Shown piece after piece: positions 36,635 to 45,091 of a stretch of 64,000 nucleotides of DNA. Position numbers and translations under genes: made by a program. Within the stretch, counting starts at the first letter, position 1, and each line of letters starts with the position of its first letter. The DNA is taken from positions 1 through 64,000 of the forward strand of contig NZ_JBEOMB010000013.1 of assembly GCF_046000175.1 (NCBI RefSeq), given 5' to 3'. The DNA comes from Rhodoplanes sp046000175 (GTDB lineage: Bacteria > Pseudomonadota > Alphaproteobacteria > Rhizobiales > Xanthobacteraceae). The notes beneath the pieces were generated by a model that was not told the origin of the DNA, did no database searches, and was given only the letters and a program-made list of their open reading frames with translations.

Positions 36635-36743
36635 GTCATTCCGGGGCGCGAGCCGAAGGCTCGCGAACCCGGAATCCAGCGGCGAGCGCCATTGTCTCCG
36701 CTGGATCCCGGGTTCGCGGGTTGTGCCCGCGCCCCGGGATGAC
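36635..36743. repeat. Palindromic intergenic repeat, family B copy 1
   Basis: Outer arms GTCATTCCGGGGCGCG and CGCGCCCCGGGATGAC, inner arms CGAACCCGGAATCCAGCGG and CGCTGGATCCCGGGTTCG. A near-perfect palindrome with internal stem-loops, between the MBL hydrolase gene and argC. Confidence 0.75.
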
Positions 36744-36857
36744 CGGCATCGGTCCGCACGCACGGCCGCCCCGCGTTGCGCGGGGTCTTTCCGCTGACCC
36801 CTCGAGGGGCTATGTGTCCGCCGCACTGGACAATACCGGACCGCGGAAGGACAGGTC

Positions 36858-37916
36858 ATGGCGGACAAGGCGAATATCGGCATTCTCGGCGCCTCGGGCT
36901 ACACCGGCTCGGAGCTGCTGCGCCTGCTGCTGCGCCACCCGCGCGTCGACATCGCGCTCCTGACCGCCGACCGTCGCGCCGGCCAGGCGATGCGGGACGT
37001 GTTCCCGCAGTTCTCGCCCTATGCGCTGCCGCGCCTCGTCGCGATCGACGAGATCGACTGGCCGAGCGCCGGCCTCGACCTCGTGTTCTGCGCGCTCCCG
37101 CACGGGACGACCCAGACCGTCATCGCGACGCTGCTGGAGAAGGCGCCGAAGACCAAGGTGGTCGATCTGTCGGCCGACTTCCGGCTCTCGGATCCGGAGG
37201 CCTATGCGCGCTGGTACGGCCACGCCCATCAGGCGGAAGCGCTGCAGCGCGAGGCCGTGTACGGACTCGTCGAGGTTTACCGGGACAAGATCAAGGGCGC
37301 CCGCCTCGTCGCCAATCCGGGCTGCTACACGAGCTGCGCGCAGCTGCCGCTGGTGCCGCTGATCCGGGCCGGGGCGATCGACACGGACGAGATCGTCATC
37401 GACGCCAAGTCGGGCATGACCGGCGCCGGCCGCGCCGCCAAGGAGGCGATGCTGTTCTCCGAGGTGTCGGAGGGCTTCAACGCCTATGGCGTGGGGCATC
37501 ACCGCCACATGGCCGAGCTCGACCAGGAGTTCTCCAAGGCGGCGGGGCGCACCGTCGTGCCGACCTTCACGCCGCATCTGGTGCCGATGAACCGCGGGAT
37601 CCTGTCGACCATCTATGTCCGCGGCACCGACGGAAAGGGGCCGGAGGAGCTCTACGCGATCCTGGCCGACGCCTATCGGGACGAGCCGTTCGTGCACGTC
37701 CTGCCGTTCGGCGAGATGCCGCACACGCGCCACGTGCGCGGCTCCAACATGACGTTCCTCGGAGTCGCCAAGGATCGCCGCCCGGGGCGCGCCATCGTCG
37801 GCGCGGCGCTCGACAACCTGGTCAAGGGCGCCTCGGGCCAGGCCGTTCAGAACATGAACCTGATGCTCGGCTTCCCCGAGGGGTTGGGGATCGACCAGAT
37901 CGCGCTGTTCCCGTGA
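36858..37916 (+). CDS. argC: N-acetyl-gamma-glutamyl-phosphate reductase
   Basis: A 352-residue ArgC (arginine synthesis, third step: NADPH reduction of N-acetylglutamyl phosphate to the semialdehyde). The Rossmann start is NIGILGASGYTGSELLRLLL. The catalytic cysteine lies in ANPGCYTSCAQLPLVPL, the catalytic-site histidine in GVGHHRHMAEL, and the C-terminal KGASGQAVQNMNLMLGF is diagnostic. GGAAGG lies upstream of the ATG. It is a single gene between two copies of repeat B. Confidence 0.96.
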   Translation: MADKANIGILGASGYTGSELLRLLLRHPRVDIALLTADRRAGQAMRDVFPQFSPYALPRLVAIDEIDWPSAGLDLVFCALPHGTTQTVIATLLEKAPKTKVVDLSADFRLSDPEAYARWYGHAHQAEALQREAVYGLVEVYRDKIKGARLVANPGCYTSCAQLPLVPLIRAGAIDTDEIVIDAKSGMTGAGRAAKEAMLFSEVSEGFNAYGVGHHRHMAELDQEFSKAAGRTVVPTFTPHLVPMNRGILSTIYVRGTDGKGPEELYAILADAYRDEPFVHVLPFGEMPHTRHVRGSNMTFLGVAKDRRPGRAIVGAALDNLVKGASGQAVQNMNLMLGFPEGLGIDQIALFP

Positions 37917-37940
37917 GCTGACGCTCGGACGTACGAGCCG

Positions 37941-38063
37941 GTCATTCCGGGGCGCGGGCCGCAGGCCCGCGAGCCCGGAATCCATACCTCCGGTGTTGGA
38001 TGTAAATCGACAGACAGGGGATATGGGTCCCGGGCTCGCGCCTTCGGCACGCCCCGGGACGAC
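37941..38063. repeat. Palindromic intergenic repeat, family B copy 2
   Basis: Outer arms GTCATTCCGGGGCGCG and CGCCCCGGGACGAC, inner arms GAGCCCGGAATCCAT and ATGGGTCCCGGGCTC, as in the copy upstream of argC. It lies 25 bp after the argC stop. Confidence 0.75.
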
Positions 38064-38129
38064 GAGCGCCGCGGCTCGCGCCCGCCTTCGGCGCGCCCGG
38101 AATGGCGGCGACGATGTCGGGTCGCGTCC

Positions 38130-38534
38130 TCACGCCGCGCATTCGGCCGCCGCCGGGGCGGCGATCTCGGCCCACAGCCGGTCGAACTCGTCGCGCAGCA
38201 GCGCCTCGAAGGGCGTCGGGCCGGCGAGCAGGTGCAACTCCAGGCGCCGTCGCGCGAGCCGCCAGCGGTGGGGGCTCGTGCCCTCGTCGCCGGCCGCCCA
38301 GCCGGAAAAGTCCTGCCGCCCGACGGCGTCGAGCAGGCGCTCCGCCGCCCAGGCGTGCTCGGCCGTGAAGAAGGCCTCGCGCGCGGTCGTGACCAGCCCG
38401 GCCGCACATTCGACCACGGTCCGGCTGGCGAGAACGTTGCGACGCGCGAGCCTGACGGCGCACGGCTCGCGACGGTTGTCGTTGTCGGCGCGGCGGCGGA
38501 ACGCCGCGTCCCAGGAGGCACGCAATGGGCGCAA
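38130..38534 (-). CDS. Hypothetical protein (134 aa, TTG start)
   Basis: 134 residues with RRADNDNRREPCAVRLARRN near the N-terminus and helical segments (CAAGLVTTAREAFFTAEHAW, PTPFEALLRDEFDRLWAEIA). There is no methionine inside, so translation must start at the TTG (38534), 9 nt after an AGGGA. Composition and the helix pattern suggest a real cytoplasmic protein, but no family is recognised and the plus strand also has open frames here. Confidence 0.4.
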   Translation of the reverse strand: MRPLRASWDAAFRRRADNDNRREPCAVRLARRNVLASRTVVECAAGLVTTAREAFFTAEHAWAAERLLDAVGRQDFSGWAAGDEGTSPHRWRLARRRLELHLLAGPTPFEALLRDEFDRLWAEIAAPAAAECAA

Positions 38535-38824
38535 GGCACTTCATCCCTGTCGAAAGACGGGCCGTCGGGCGGACGATCCACCATGCGGCACCGCTCGAGG
38601 GCCGCTCGCACCGCCGGGCGATGAGCCCGCCGCCGGAGCGCCGTCACGGTGACGGTTATAGCCCGGGAGCCCTTACGAGACCGCTGTGCCGGTCTTCGCA
38701 ATTCACCGGAACGGAATGATCGCTGCGTTCACCAATTCGGGTGGTTCCCGTGGACCGTCACGGTCCGGCCACGCTGCCGCCGCGGCCGGGGCCCTGCCGT
38801 CGCGCGGCGATTTTCCGGTGTCTC

Positions 38825-40111
38825 TCACGCCTCGGTTGGCTTGACGAAGGCGAACAGGCCGACGTCGATGACGCCGAGGCGGAAGCCTGTTTCGCAATAG
38901 GCGAGGTAGTACTCCCACATGCGCCGGAACCTCCGGTCGAAGCCGAGCGGCTCGATCGCCGGCCAGGCGGCGACGAAGCGGTGCCGCCATTCCGCGAGCG
39001 TGTGGGCGTAGCTCTGGCCGAAGGCGTGCTCGGCCGCCGGCACGAGCCCGGCGCGGCGCGCGTGCTCGATCATCATGGCGCGGGTCGGCAGCATGCCGCC
39101 CGGAAAGATGTAGCGCTGGATGAAGTCGGGGTTCCGGCGATAGCTGTCGAAGCGGCTCGCCTCGATGGTGATCGCCTGGATCACGGCACTGCCCCCGGCC
39201 TTCAGGCGGGCGAACAGCGTCTCGAAATAGACCGGCCAATACTTCTCGCCGACCGCCTCGATCATCTCGATCGAGACGATGCGGTCGAAGCTGCCGTCGG
39301 CGTCGCGATAGTCCTGCAGGCGCAGGTCGCAGGCGTCGGCGTGCCCGGCCTCGGCGAGGCGGCGCTGCGCGAAGGCGAGCTGCTCGGACGACAGCGTCAG
39401 ACCGGTGACGCGGCAGCCGGCCGCCGCGATGCGCTCGGCGAGTGCGCCCCAGCCGCAGCCGATCTCCAGCACGCGCTCGCCGCCCGCGAGCCCGAGCATC
39501 GAGACGATGCGGTCGAGCTTCGCGCGCTGCGCATCCTCCAGCGACTGGTCGGCGTCCGACGGGTCGGCGTCGTCATAGATCGCCGACGAGTAGGTCATGC
39601 TGCGGTCGAGCCAGGCGGCGTAGAACGCGTTGCCGAGGTCGTAATGGGCCGCGATGTTGCGGCGGCTGCCGCGTTTCGTGTTGGCGCGGTTCTTGTGACG
39701 CAGCCGGTCGAGCAGGCGCTCGGTGCGCAGCCCCGCATACACATCGGCGAGGCCGGTGTCGTTCTCGGAGAACATCGTCAGCAGGGCAGGCAGGTCGGGC
39801 GTCGACCAGTCGCCGTCTATGTAGGACTCGGCGAAGCCGAGATCGCCGCGCCACAGCACCCGCCACAGCGGCCGCCAGCGATGCAGGATCCAGGTCGCGG
39901 CGGTGCCGGGCCGATGGCCGCGATGCTCGAGGCGCTCGCCGCTCGGCAGTTGGACGGTGAGGCTGCCGACGTCGAGCCGGCGCAGCACCCGGGCGAGCAG
40001 AAGATGGGCGAGCGACCGGCGTGGCCGCAGCGCGGCGGCGGCGGGCGCCGCGGTCTGGGCGCCCGCGGCGTCGCAGACGCTGCCGGCGTCGCAAGGAGAG
40101 ACGTGACTCAT
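38825..40111 (-). CDS. cfa: Cyclopropane-fatty-acid synthase-type methyltransferase
   Basis: 428 residues. The N-terminal domain (LARVLRRLDVGSLTVQLPSG, then RVLWRGDLGFAESYIDGDWS) and SAM-binding core (RVLEIGCGWGALAERIAAAG) are those of CFA synthase, followed by EMIEAVGEKYWPVYFETLFA and NPDFIQRYIFPGGMLPT. It methylates unsaturated acyl chains of membrane phospholipids. It follows DUF1365 by 33 bp in the FAD-oxidoreductase/DUF1365/cfa operon, behind an ECF11-type promoter. A cfa gene in this setting is known from the RpoE/ChrR regulon of Rhodobacter sphaeroides. Confidence 0.9.
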   Translation of the reverse strand: MSHVSPCDAGSVCDAAGAQTAAPAAAALRPRRSLAHLLLARVLRRLDVGSLTVQLPSGERLEHRGHRPGTAATWILHRWRPLWRVLWRGDLGFAESYIDGDWSTPDLPALLTMFSENDTGLADVYAGLRTERLLDRLRHKNRANTKRGSRRNIAAHYDLGNAFYAAWLDRSMTYSSAIYDDADPSDADQSLEDAQRAKLDRIVSMLGLAGGERVLEIGCGWGALAERIAAAGCRVTGLTLSSEQLAFAQRRLAEAGHADACDLRLQDYRDADGSFDRIVSIEMIEAVGEKYWPVYFETLFARLKAGGSAVIQAITIEASRFDSYRRNPDFIQRYIFPGGMLPTRAMMIEHARRAGLVPAAEHAFGQSYAHTLAEWRHRFVAAWPAIEPLGFDRRFRRMWEYYLAYCETGFRLGVIDVGLFAFVKPTEA

Positions 40112-40144
40112 GCTCCACTCCGCACGATCGAGCTCCGAAACGAC

Positions 40145-40948
40145 TCAAGCTCGGACGATGGTGACCGGGCGGGCCGGCGCGGCCACGTGGGGCCGCAGGC
40201 CGACGCCCTTCCGCCACAGCTTGAGGGCTTCCCAGTGGATCGCCACGATCACCTTCAAGGTGACCAGCGGATGCGCCAGGAACGTCGTCAGAAGCGCCCG
40301 GTCGGAGAGCGCGCGGCGCTTCCCCGTGAGCGCGGCGACGATCATCGGCTCGCCCGCCTGCACGCCGCGGATCGCGACGCCGACCGTGCCGGCCGGCGGC
40401 GTCACGCGGAACTCGTAGCGCAGGTCCATGTCCATGAACGGCGAGACGTAGAACAGCTTGTCGCACTCCTGGCGAACCGCGCCGCCGGCGTCCGGTTCCG
40501 TCGGGATCAGATAGGTGTGCCGCTCGCCGAACGTGTTGGTGACCTCGTACAGCACGGCGGCGAGCGTGCCGTCCGCACGGTGACAGAAATAGACGCTGAG
40601 CGGATTGAACACGTGGCCGAGCACCCGCGGCATCGTGAGAATCTGAACCGAGCCGCCCGGGATCGCGATGCCGGCCTCGGCCAGCATCCGGTCGACCTGC
40701 TCGCGCAGCGGCTCGGTGGCGGACGGGCCGGCGCCGTGGTCGGCGTCGCTGAACGTGAACAGGTTCAGGCGGTCGCGCGAGAACAACCGGAGCCGGACGT
40801 CGAGCGCGTCGATCTCGGCGAGATCGAGCAGCATCCAGAAGCAGCGGTAGCGCAGCGCGTGCACCCGAGGCTTGAGGCGGCGATGGACCACGGCCCCGGT
40901 GTAGAGCGCGGAGCGCCACGCGGACGTATCGGTGGGGGCGGTCGTCAT
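40145..40948 (-). CDS. DUF1365 family protein
   Basis: 267 residues matching DUF1365: LYTGAVVHRRLKPRVHALRY near the start, then RVLGHVFNPLSVYFCHRADG, CDKLFYVSPFMDMDLRYEF and HPLVTLKVIVAIHWEALKLW. The family almost always sits between an FAD amine-oxidase-like gene and a cfa gene, as here, so a step in fatty-acid methylation or oxidation is probable but not proven. The ATG overlaps the upstream stop (ATGA), indicating coupled translation. Confidence 0.9.
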   Translation of the reverse strand: MTTAPTDTSAWRSALYTGAVVHRRLKPRVHALRYRCFWMLLDLAEIDALDVRLRLFSRDRLNLFTFSDADHGAGPSATEPLREQVDRMLAEAGIAIPGGSVQILTMPRVLGHVFNPLSVYFCHRADGTLAAVLYEVTNTFGERHTYLIPTEPDAGGAVRQECDKLFYVSPFMDMDLRYEFRVTPPAGTVGVAIRGVQAGEPMIVAALTGKRRALSDRALLTTFLAHPLVTLKVIVAIHWEALKLWRKGVGLRPHVAAPARPVTIVRA

Positions 40949-42354
40949 GCCGGGAGCGTCGATTGCGGCACGCGCACGCGAGTCCGGTCGAGCGGGATGC
41001 GGCCGCTCTCGTTCGGCACGGTCCACGGCCGGCGCACGCCGCCGATCGCCTCGGCGACGGCGAGCCCGGACTGCAGGCCGTCCTCGTGGAAGCCGGCGCC
41101 GAAATGGGCGCCGCAGTACCAGGTGTTGCCGGTGCCCTGCAGCGACCAGAGCTGGCGCTGGGCCGCGCAGGCGGCGAGGTCGAACAGCGGGTGCTCGTAG
41201 ATCTCGGTCTGAATGAGGGTGCCGGGCCGCGGCGGACGCGGCGGGTTCAACGTGACGAACAGCGGCGTCTCGGCCGGGAGATGCTGCAGCGTGTTCATCC
41301 AGTAGGTGACGGTGACGCGAGGCTTGTCGTCGGGACCGGTGCGGGTTCCGACCACGTTCCAGCTCGACCAGGCGGCGCGCCGCTTCGGCATCAGGCTGTC
41401 GTCCGTGTGGAGAACAGCGACGTTGCGAGTGTAGCGGAAGGCGCCGAGCAGCGCACGCTCGTCGATCGTCGGGTCGGCCAGCATGCCGAGCGCCTGGTCG
41501 GCATGGGTGGCGATCACCACGTGGTCGAAACTTTCCGCCGCGCCGGTGTCGTCCGTCACGGTGACGCTGCTGCCGGTCCGCTCGATCGCGGCGACGCCGC
41601 GGTCGAGCCGGATTTTTTCGCGGAAACCGCGGGTGAGGCGCTCGACATAGGTCGCGCTGCCGCCCGCCACGGTGCGCCACACCGGGCGGTCGACGAACTT
41701 CAGGAGGCCGTGGTTCTCGTGGAAGCGGATGAACGCCGCGGCCGGATACTCCAGCATCTCCTGCGGGGCCGCCGACCAGATGGCGCCCGCCATCGGCAGC
41801 AGGTGGTCGTCCCGGAAGGCGCGCGAGTAGCCCTCGCGCTTCAGGTAGTCGCCGAGCGTGACATGCACCTCGTCGAGCCCGCCGACGTCGCCCGGGGCGC
41901 GGCGATAGAACCGCACCAGCCCGGCCAGCATCGACCAGAACCGCGGGCGCAAGAGGTTCCGCTTCTGGGCGAGCAGCGCCGCGAAGCTGCCGCCGCCGTA
42001 TTCCAGCGCGCCGTCGTCGAGCGACACGGCGAGCGACATGTCGGTCGGCAGCGTCGGCACGTCGAGATGGCGGAACAGGGCGGTGAGGTTGGGATAGGTC
42101 GTCTCGTTATAGACGATAAAGCCGGTGTCGACCGGCACGCCGCCGTGCTTGGGCGGGGTCCGCACCGTGTTCGAATGGCCGCCGATCCGGTCGGCCCGCT
42201 CGTAGACGGTGACGTCGTGGGCCTGCGACAACAGCCACGCCGCAGCCATGCCCGAAATGCCGGTGCCGACCACCGCGATCTTCAGTCGCGGCCCGTTCGG
42301 GCCCAGCCCGTCCACCCCCGGCCCGTGCAATCCCGGCCCGTGACCGTCACTCAT
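40945..42354 (-). CDS. NAD(P)/FAD-dependent amine-oxidase-like protein
   Basis: 469 residues. After a ~22-residue Gly/Pro repeat leader, the dinucleotide-binding fold reads KIAVVGTGISGMAAAWLLSQ and VYERADRIGGHSNTV. The C-terminal FAD closure is NTWYCGAHFGAGFHEDGLQS. It belongs to the flavoprotein group found beside DUF1365 and cfa, possibly a phospholipid acyl-chain desaturase or dehydrogenase (inference from furan-fatty-acid work in Rhodobacter). It is first in its operon; a TGATCC-N18-TAGTCG promoter gives a ~46-nt leader. Confidence 0.88.
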   Translation of the reverse strand: MSDGHGPGLHGPGVDGLGPNGPRLKIAVVGTGISGMAAAWLLSQAHDVTVYERADRIGGHSNTVRTPPKHGGVPVDTGFIVYNETTYPNLTALFRHLDVPTLPTDMSLAVSLDDGALEYGGGSFAALLAQKRNLLRPRFWSMLAGLVRFYRRAPGDVGGLDEVHVTLGDYLKREGYSRAFRDDHLLPMAGAIWSAAPQEMLEYPAAAFIRFHENHGLLKFVDRPVWRTVAGGSATYVERLTRGFREKIRLDRGVAAIERTGSSVTVTDDTGAAESFDHVVIATHADQALGMLADPTIDERALLGAFRYTRNVAVLHTDDSLMPKRRAAWSSWNVVGTRTGPDDKPRVTVTYWMNTLQHLPAETPLFVTLNPPRPPRPGTLIQTEIYEHPLFDLAACAAQRQLWSLQGTGNTWYCGAHFGAGFHEDGLQSGLAVAEAIGGVRRPWTVPNESGRIPLDRTRVRVPQSTLPA

Positions 42355-42406
42355 CCTAAGCCCCCCTGAGACCGGCCCGCGGACGTCGCGTCCGGCTGCT
42401 TCGGAT

Positions 42407-42436
42407 CGACTACGTGTCGTCGATGGCATTGGATCA
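42407..42436 (-). promoter_or_regulatory. ECF11 (RpoE-type) promoter of the FAD-oxidoreductase/DUF1365/cfa operon
   Basis: On the minus strand TGATCC (42436-42431), 18 bases, then TAGTCG (42412-42407). The -35 TGATCC is the known RpoE recognition element in Rhodobacter sphaeroides. It lies back to back with the rpoE promoter, 40 bp between the two -35 elements. Confidence 0.75.
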
Positions 42437-42476
42437 CCACCCGGATCCGGCCGCCACTCGGATCCCGGAGGGCGAC

Positions 42477-42506
42477 TGATCCAAGTCCCGGCAGGCGCCG
42501 TAGAGG
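42477..42506 (+). promoter_or_regulatory. ECF11 (RpoE-type) autoregulatory promoter of rpoE-chrR
   Basis: TGATCC (42477-42482), 18 bases, then TAGAGG (42501-42506). Transcription would start near 42513, which rules out the ATG at 42511 and supports 42616 as the rpoE start. Confidence 0.75.
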
Positions 42507-42615
42507 GGGCATGCTTGTTCGAACCGCCGTTCCCGTTCAGACTCTCCCGGTCGGCGCCGTCGCGGCGCTGGTCGATTGCGGCCGGCCGCCGCGGCGGGTC
42601 CGAGCGGGGGAGGGC

Positions 42616-43188
42616 ATGGCGACCATCGAGGGAGCGAAGGAGGGCGTGCGGGACCACGACCGGCTGATCGAGGCGATCGCGGAGCGCGGGGACCGCGAGG
42701 CCTTCAAGACGTTGTTCGCGCACTACGCCCCGCGCGTGAAGGCATTCCTGATGCGGTCCGGCACCGCGGCCGATCTGGCCGAGGAGCTCGCCCAGGAGAC
42801 GCTGGTCACGGTGTGGCGCAAGGCGGCGCTGTTCGATGCGTCGAAGGCGGGTGCCTCGGCCTGGATCTTCGCCATCGCCCGCAACCTGCGTATCGATGCG
42901 GCGCGGCGGCAGCGGCGCGAGGCCCTGCACGCCATGGCCGAGGACCCGGAGCCGGAGCTCGCCCCGCCGCCCGACCACGACGTCGAGGCGGGCGAGCGCC
43001 AGCAGCGGGTGCGGGCCGCGCTCGACCATCTTCCGGGCGAGCAGCGCCGCATCGTGGAGTTGTCATTCTTCGAGGGACGGGCGCACGGCGACATCGCCGG
43101 GCTGCTCGACATCCCGCTCGGAACCGTCAAGTCGCGTCTGCGTCTCGCCATGAACCGGATGCGCGTTCTCCTAGGTGATCTGACATGA
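42616..43188 (+). CDS. rpoE: ECF11 sigma factor RpoE (singlet-oxygen response type)
   Basis: 190 residues. Region 2 includes FKTLFAHYAPRVKAFLMRSG, LAEELAQETLVTVWRKAALF and ASAWIFAIARNLRIDAARRQ. Region 4 includes LPGEQRRIVELSFFEGRAHG and GTVKSRLRLAMNRMR. In Rhodobacter sphaeroides its counterpart is released from ChrR by singlet oxygen. It overlaps chrR by 4 bp (ATGA). GGAGGG lies very close to the ATG. Its own promoter matches three others in the block. Confidence 0.92.
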   Translation: MATIEGAKEGVRDHDRLIEAIAERGDREAFKTLFAHYAPRVKAFLMRSGTAADLAEELAQETLVTVWRKAALFDASKAGASAWIFAIARNLRIDAARRQRREALHAMAEDPEPELAPPPDHDVEAGERQQRVRAALDHLPGEQRRIVELSFFEGRAHGDIAGLLDIPLGTVKSRLRLAMNRMRVLLGDLT

Positions 43189-43928
43189 CCGTGGCCCATC
43201 ATCCCACCGAGGAGACGCTCGCCGCGTTCGCGGCCGGCACCCTCGACGAAGGCCGAATGCTGGTGGTGGCGGCGCATCTCGCCGCGTGCCCCGACTGCCG
43301 CAGGACCGTCCGCATGCTCGAGGCGACCGGCGGGCTTATGCTCGACGACCTCGCCCCCGCCGAGATGGCCTCCGACGGGTTTTTACGCGCCATGGCCGAG
43401 ATCGATGCGCCTGCTTTTCCCGCTCCCCGCACGCGGGGAGAGGGTGGCTCGACGCGAAGCGGCGAGTCGGGTGAGGGGGCGTCTCCGCACCGTCGAAGCG
43501 CGGTCATCGATCTCTCTCGGTCGGCTGGGCGAGCCGACCCGATCCCCGGTCTGCTGCCCGAGCACCAGGCGATGCTCGCGCCCTACGAGATGGGGCCGTG
43601 GAAGTGGATCGGGCCGGGCGTGTCGTGGCGCCAGATCGCCGCGCCGACCCTGCCGGGCGGCCGCGTGTTCCTCCTGAAGGCGGCCGGCGGCACGCTGCTG
43701 CCCGATCACACCCACACCGGCACCGAGCTGACCTGCGTGCTCACCGGCGCGTTCCGCCACGAGCACGGCCGCTACGGGCCGGGCGACGTCGACGAGGCCG
43801 ACGACGAGGTCGACCACACCCCGGTGGTCGAGGCGGGGCCGGACTGCATCTGCCTCGTCGCCATGCAGGGCCGGCTCAAGCTCAACGGCCTCCTCGGGCG
43901 CGTGCTGCAGCCGTTCGTCCGGCTCTGA
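43185..43928 (+). CDS. chrR: ChrR zinc anti-sigma factor with expanded linker
   Basis: 247 residues. The zinc anti-sigma domain shows H6, H31, C35 and C38 (AAHLAACPDCRR). The C-terminal cupin domain shows H175, H177, E181 (DHTHTGTELT) and H211. From memory, R. sphaeroides ChrR has 213 residues with ligands H6, H31, C35, C38 and H141, H143, E147, H177. All cupin ligands are therefore shifted by exactly 34, and the 34 extra residues lie in the linker (roughly 75-115), where the DNA is a palindromic repeat. It binds RpoE until singlet oxygen triggers its loss. Confidence 0.93.
   Translation: MTVAHHPTEETLAAFAAGTLDEGRMLVVAAHLAACPDCRRTVRMLEATGGLMLDDLAPAEMASDGFLRAMAEIDAPAFPAPRTRGEGGSTRSGESGEGASPHRRSAVIDLSRSAGRADPIPGLLPEHQAMLAPYEMGPWKWIGPGVSWRQIAAPTLPGGRVFLLKAAGGTLLPDHTHTGTELTCVLTGAFRHEHGRYGPGDVDEADDEVDHTPVVEAGPDCICLVAMQGRLKLNGLLGRVLQPFVRL
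43420..43486. repeat. Palindromic element inserted in frame in chrR (family E)
   Basis: A perfect stem CTCCCCGC-AC-GCGGGGAG (43423-43440), then AGGGTG, a second stem CTCGACGC-GAA-GCGGCGAG (43448-43466), and a GGGTGAGGGGG tail. This is the layout of a REP-like element usual between genes in rhizobial relatives. Here it is translated as about residues 79-100 of ChrR (PAPRTRGEGGSTRSGESGEG) without breaking the frame. Confidence 0.78.
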
Positions 43929-44237
43929 CGTCGTTGTGCGTCTTGCGCGGATCGGCCCCTCATGGTGAGGAGCGGCCGCAGGCCGCGTCTCGAACCATGA
44001 GGCCGTTCTCCGCTGGTGTCCCGGGCCGCCTCGCCCTTCGAGACGCGCCCTTCGGGCGCTCCTCAGGGTGAGGCGGAGAATCTCGGCGCCGTTCAGCCGG
44101 CGTCGGACCCGTGCCGTTGCACGTCACGTCCGGGTTGCCGGCGTCGCGCGGACTCCGGACCGACCCGTAGACGGGAAGTTCAGTCGACGGGTGACCGTCT
44201 CGTTGTTGGCTTTTGTTGTTTTCCGATCGGAATTGCC
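43929..44237. other. Intergenic region between chrR and the DUF1295 gene
   Basis: 309 bp, mostly repeat D copy 2 (43958-44073). No TGATCC-type promoter was found before DUF1295, so that gene may be read from rpoE-chrR or from an unrecognised promoter. Confidence 0.5.
43958..44073. repeat. Palindromic intergenic repeat, family D copy 2
   Basis: CCTCATGGTGAGGAGCGGCC at the left and CTCCTCAGGGTGAGG at the right, with internal TCTCGAACCATGAGG and CTTCGAGACGCGCCCTTCG. It is the same CTCAGG-type family as 26340-26437. Confidence 0.7.
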
Positions 44238-45062
44238 ATGTTTCTCCTCCTCCAGCTTCTCGTCGCCCTGGTGATCGCCGCCGTCGCCTTCTCGATGGTG
44301 ATGTCGGTCGCGACCCTGGTCGAGCGCCGCACCGGCAATGCCGGCTGGGTCGACACCATCTGGACGTTCGGGCTCGGCGCCGTCTGCGTCGGCGCGGCGC
44401 TGGCGCCGCTCGGGCTCGAGGGCTGGCCGGCGGCCCGCCAGCTCCTCGTCGCCGCGTTGGTCGCCGCCTGGTCGGTCCGGCTCGGCAGCCACATCGCGGT
44501 GCGCGCAAGGAAGAGCGGCGACGACCCGCGCTACGCGGCGCTGCGCCAGCAATGGGGCCGCCACGCCGAGCGCAAGATGGCGATGTTCCTGCAGATGCAG
44601 GCGCTGGTCTCGATCCCGATGATCGCCACCGCGCTCCTGGCCGCGCACCGCCCGGCGCCCGGCCTCGGTCTCCAGGATCTCGTCGGCCTCGCGCTGGTCG
44701 TCGCCGGCATCGCCGGCGAGGCGATCTCGGACCGTCAGCTGCGCGCCTTCCGCGAGACCAAGGCCGAGAAAGGCCGCATCTGCGACGAGGGCCTGTGGGG
44801 CTGGTCGCGCCATCCGAACTACTTCTTCGAGTGGCTCACCTGGGTCGGCCTCGCCGTGATCGCCCTCGACGTGTCGGGCGCGTACTGGATCGGCTGGCTG
44901 GCGCTCGGCGGCCCGGCCTGCATGTACTGGCTGCTCGTCCACGTCTCCGGCATTCCGCCGCTGGAGGAGCACATGGAGGCGCGCCACCGCGACGCCTTCC
45001 GGGCCTACAAGGCGCGCGTCAGCGCGTTCTTCCCCCTGCCGCCGAAATCCTCGACGGCGTGA
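44238..45062 (+). CDS. DUF1295 (steroid 5-alpha-reductase-like) membrane protein
   Basis: A 274-residue multi-helix membrane protein with GNAGWVDTIWTFGLGAVCVG near the start and the signature GLWGWSRHPNYFFEWLTWVG, then HMEARHRDAFRAYKARVSAF. DUF1295 proteins share the SAM- or NADPH-binding C-terminal fold of ICMT and sterol reductases. Homologues sit beside cfa-type genes in ChrR regulons, pointing to acyl-chain modification. The ribosome site is weak. It is followed by the second cfa-type gene after 29 bp. Confidence 0.87.
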   Translation: MFLLLQLLVALVIAAVAFSMVMSVATLVERRTGNAGWVDTIWTFGLGAVCVGAALAPLGLEGWPAARQLLVAALVAAWSVRLGSHIAVRARKSGDDPRYAALRQQWGRHAERKMAMFLQMQALVSIPMIATALLAAHRPAPGLGLQDLVGLALVVAGIAGEAISDRQLRAFRETKAEKGRICDEGLWGWSRHPNYFFEWLTWVGLAVIALDVSGAYWIGWLALGGPACMYWLLVHVSGIPPLEEHMEARHRDAFRAYKARVSAFFPLPPKSSTA

Positions 45063-45091
45063 GGCGCCGTCTCGACCAAGGAGCACCCCCG

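Noticed and set aside
42511..42615. Earlier start for RpoE
   Set aside because: The ATG at 42511 would coincide with the predicted transcription start, and the extra 35 residues do not look like ECF region 2.
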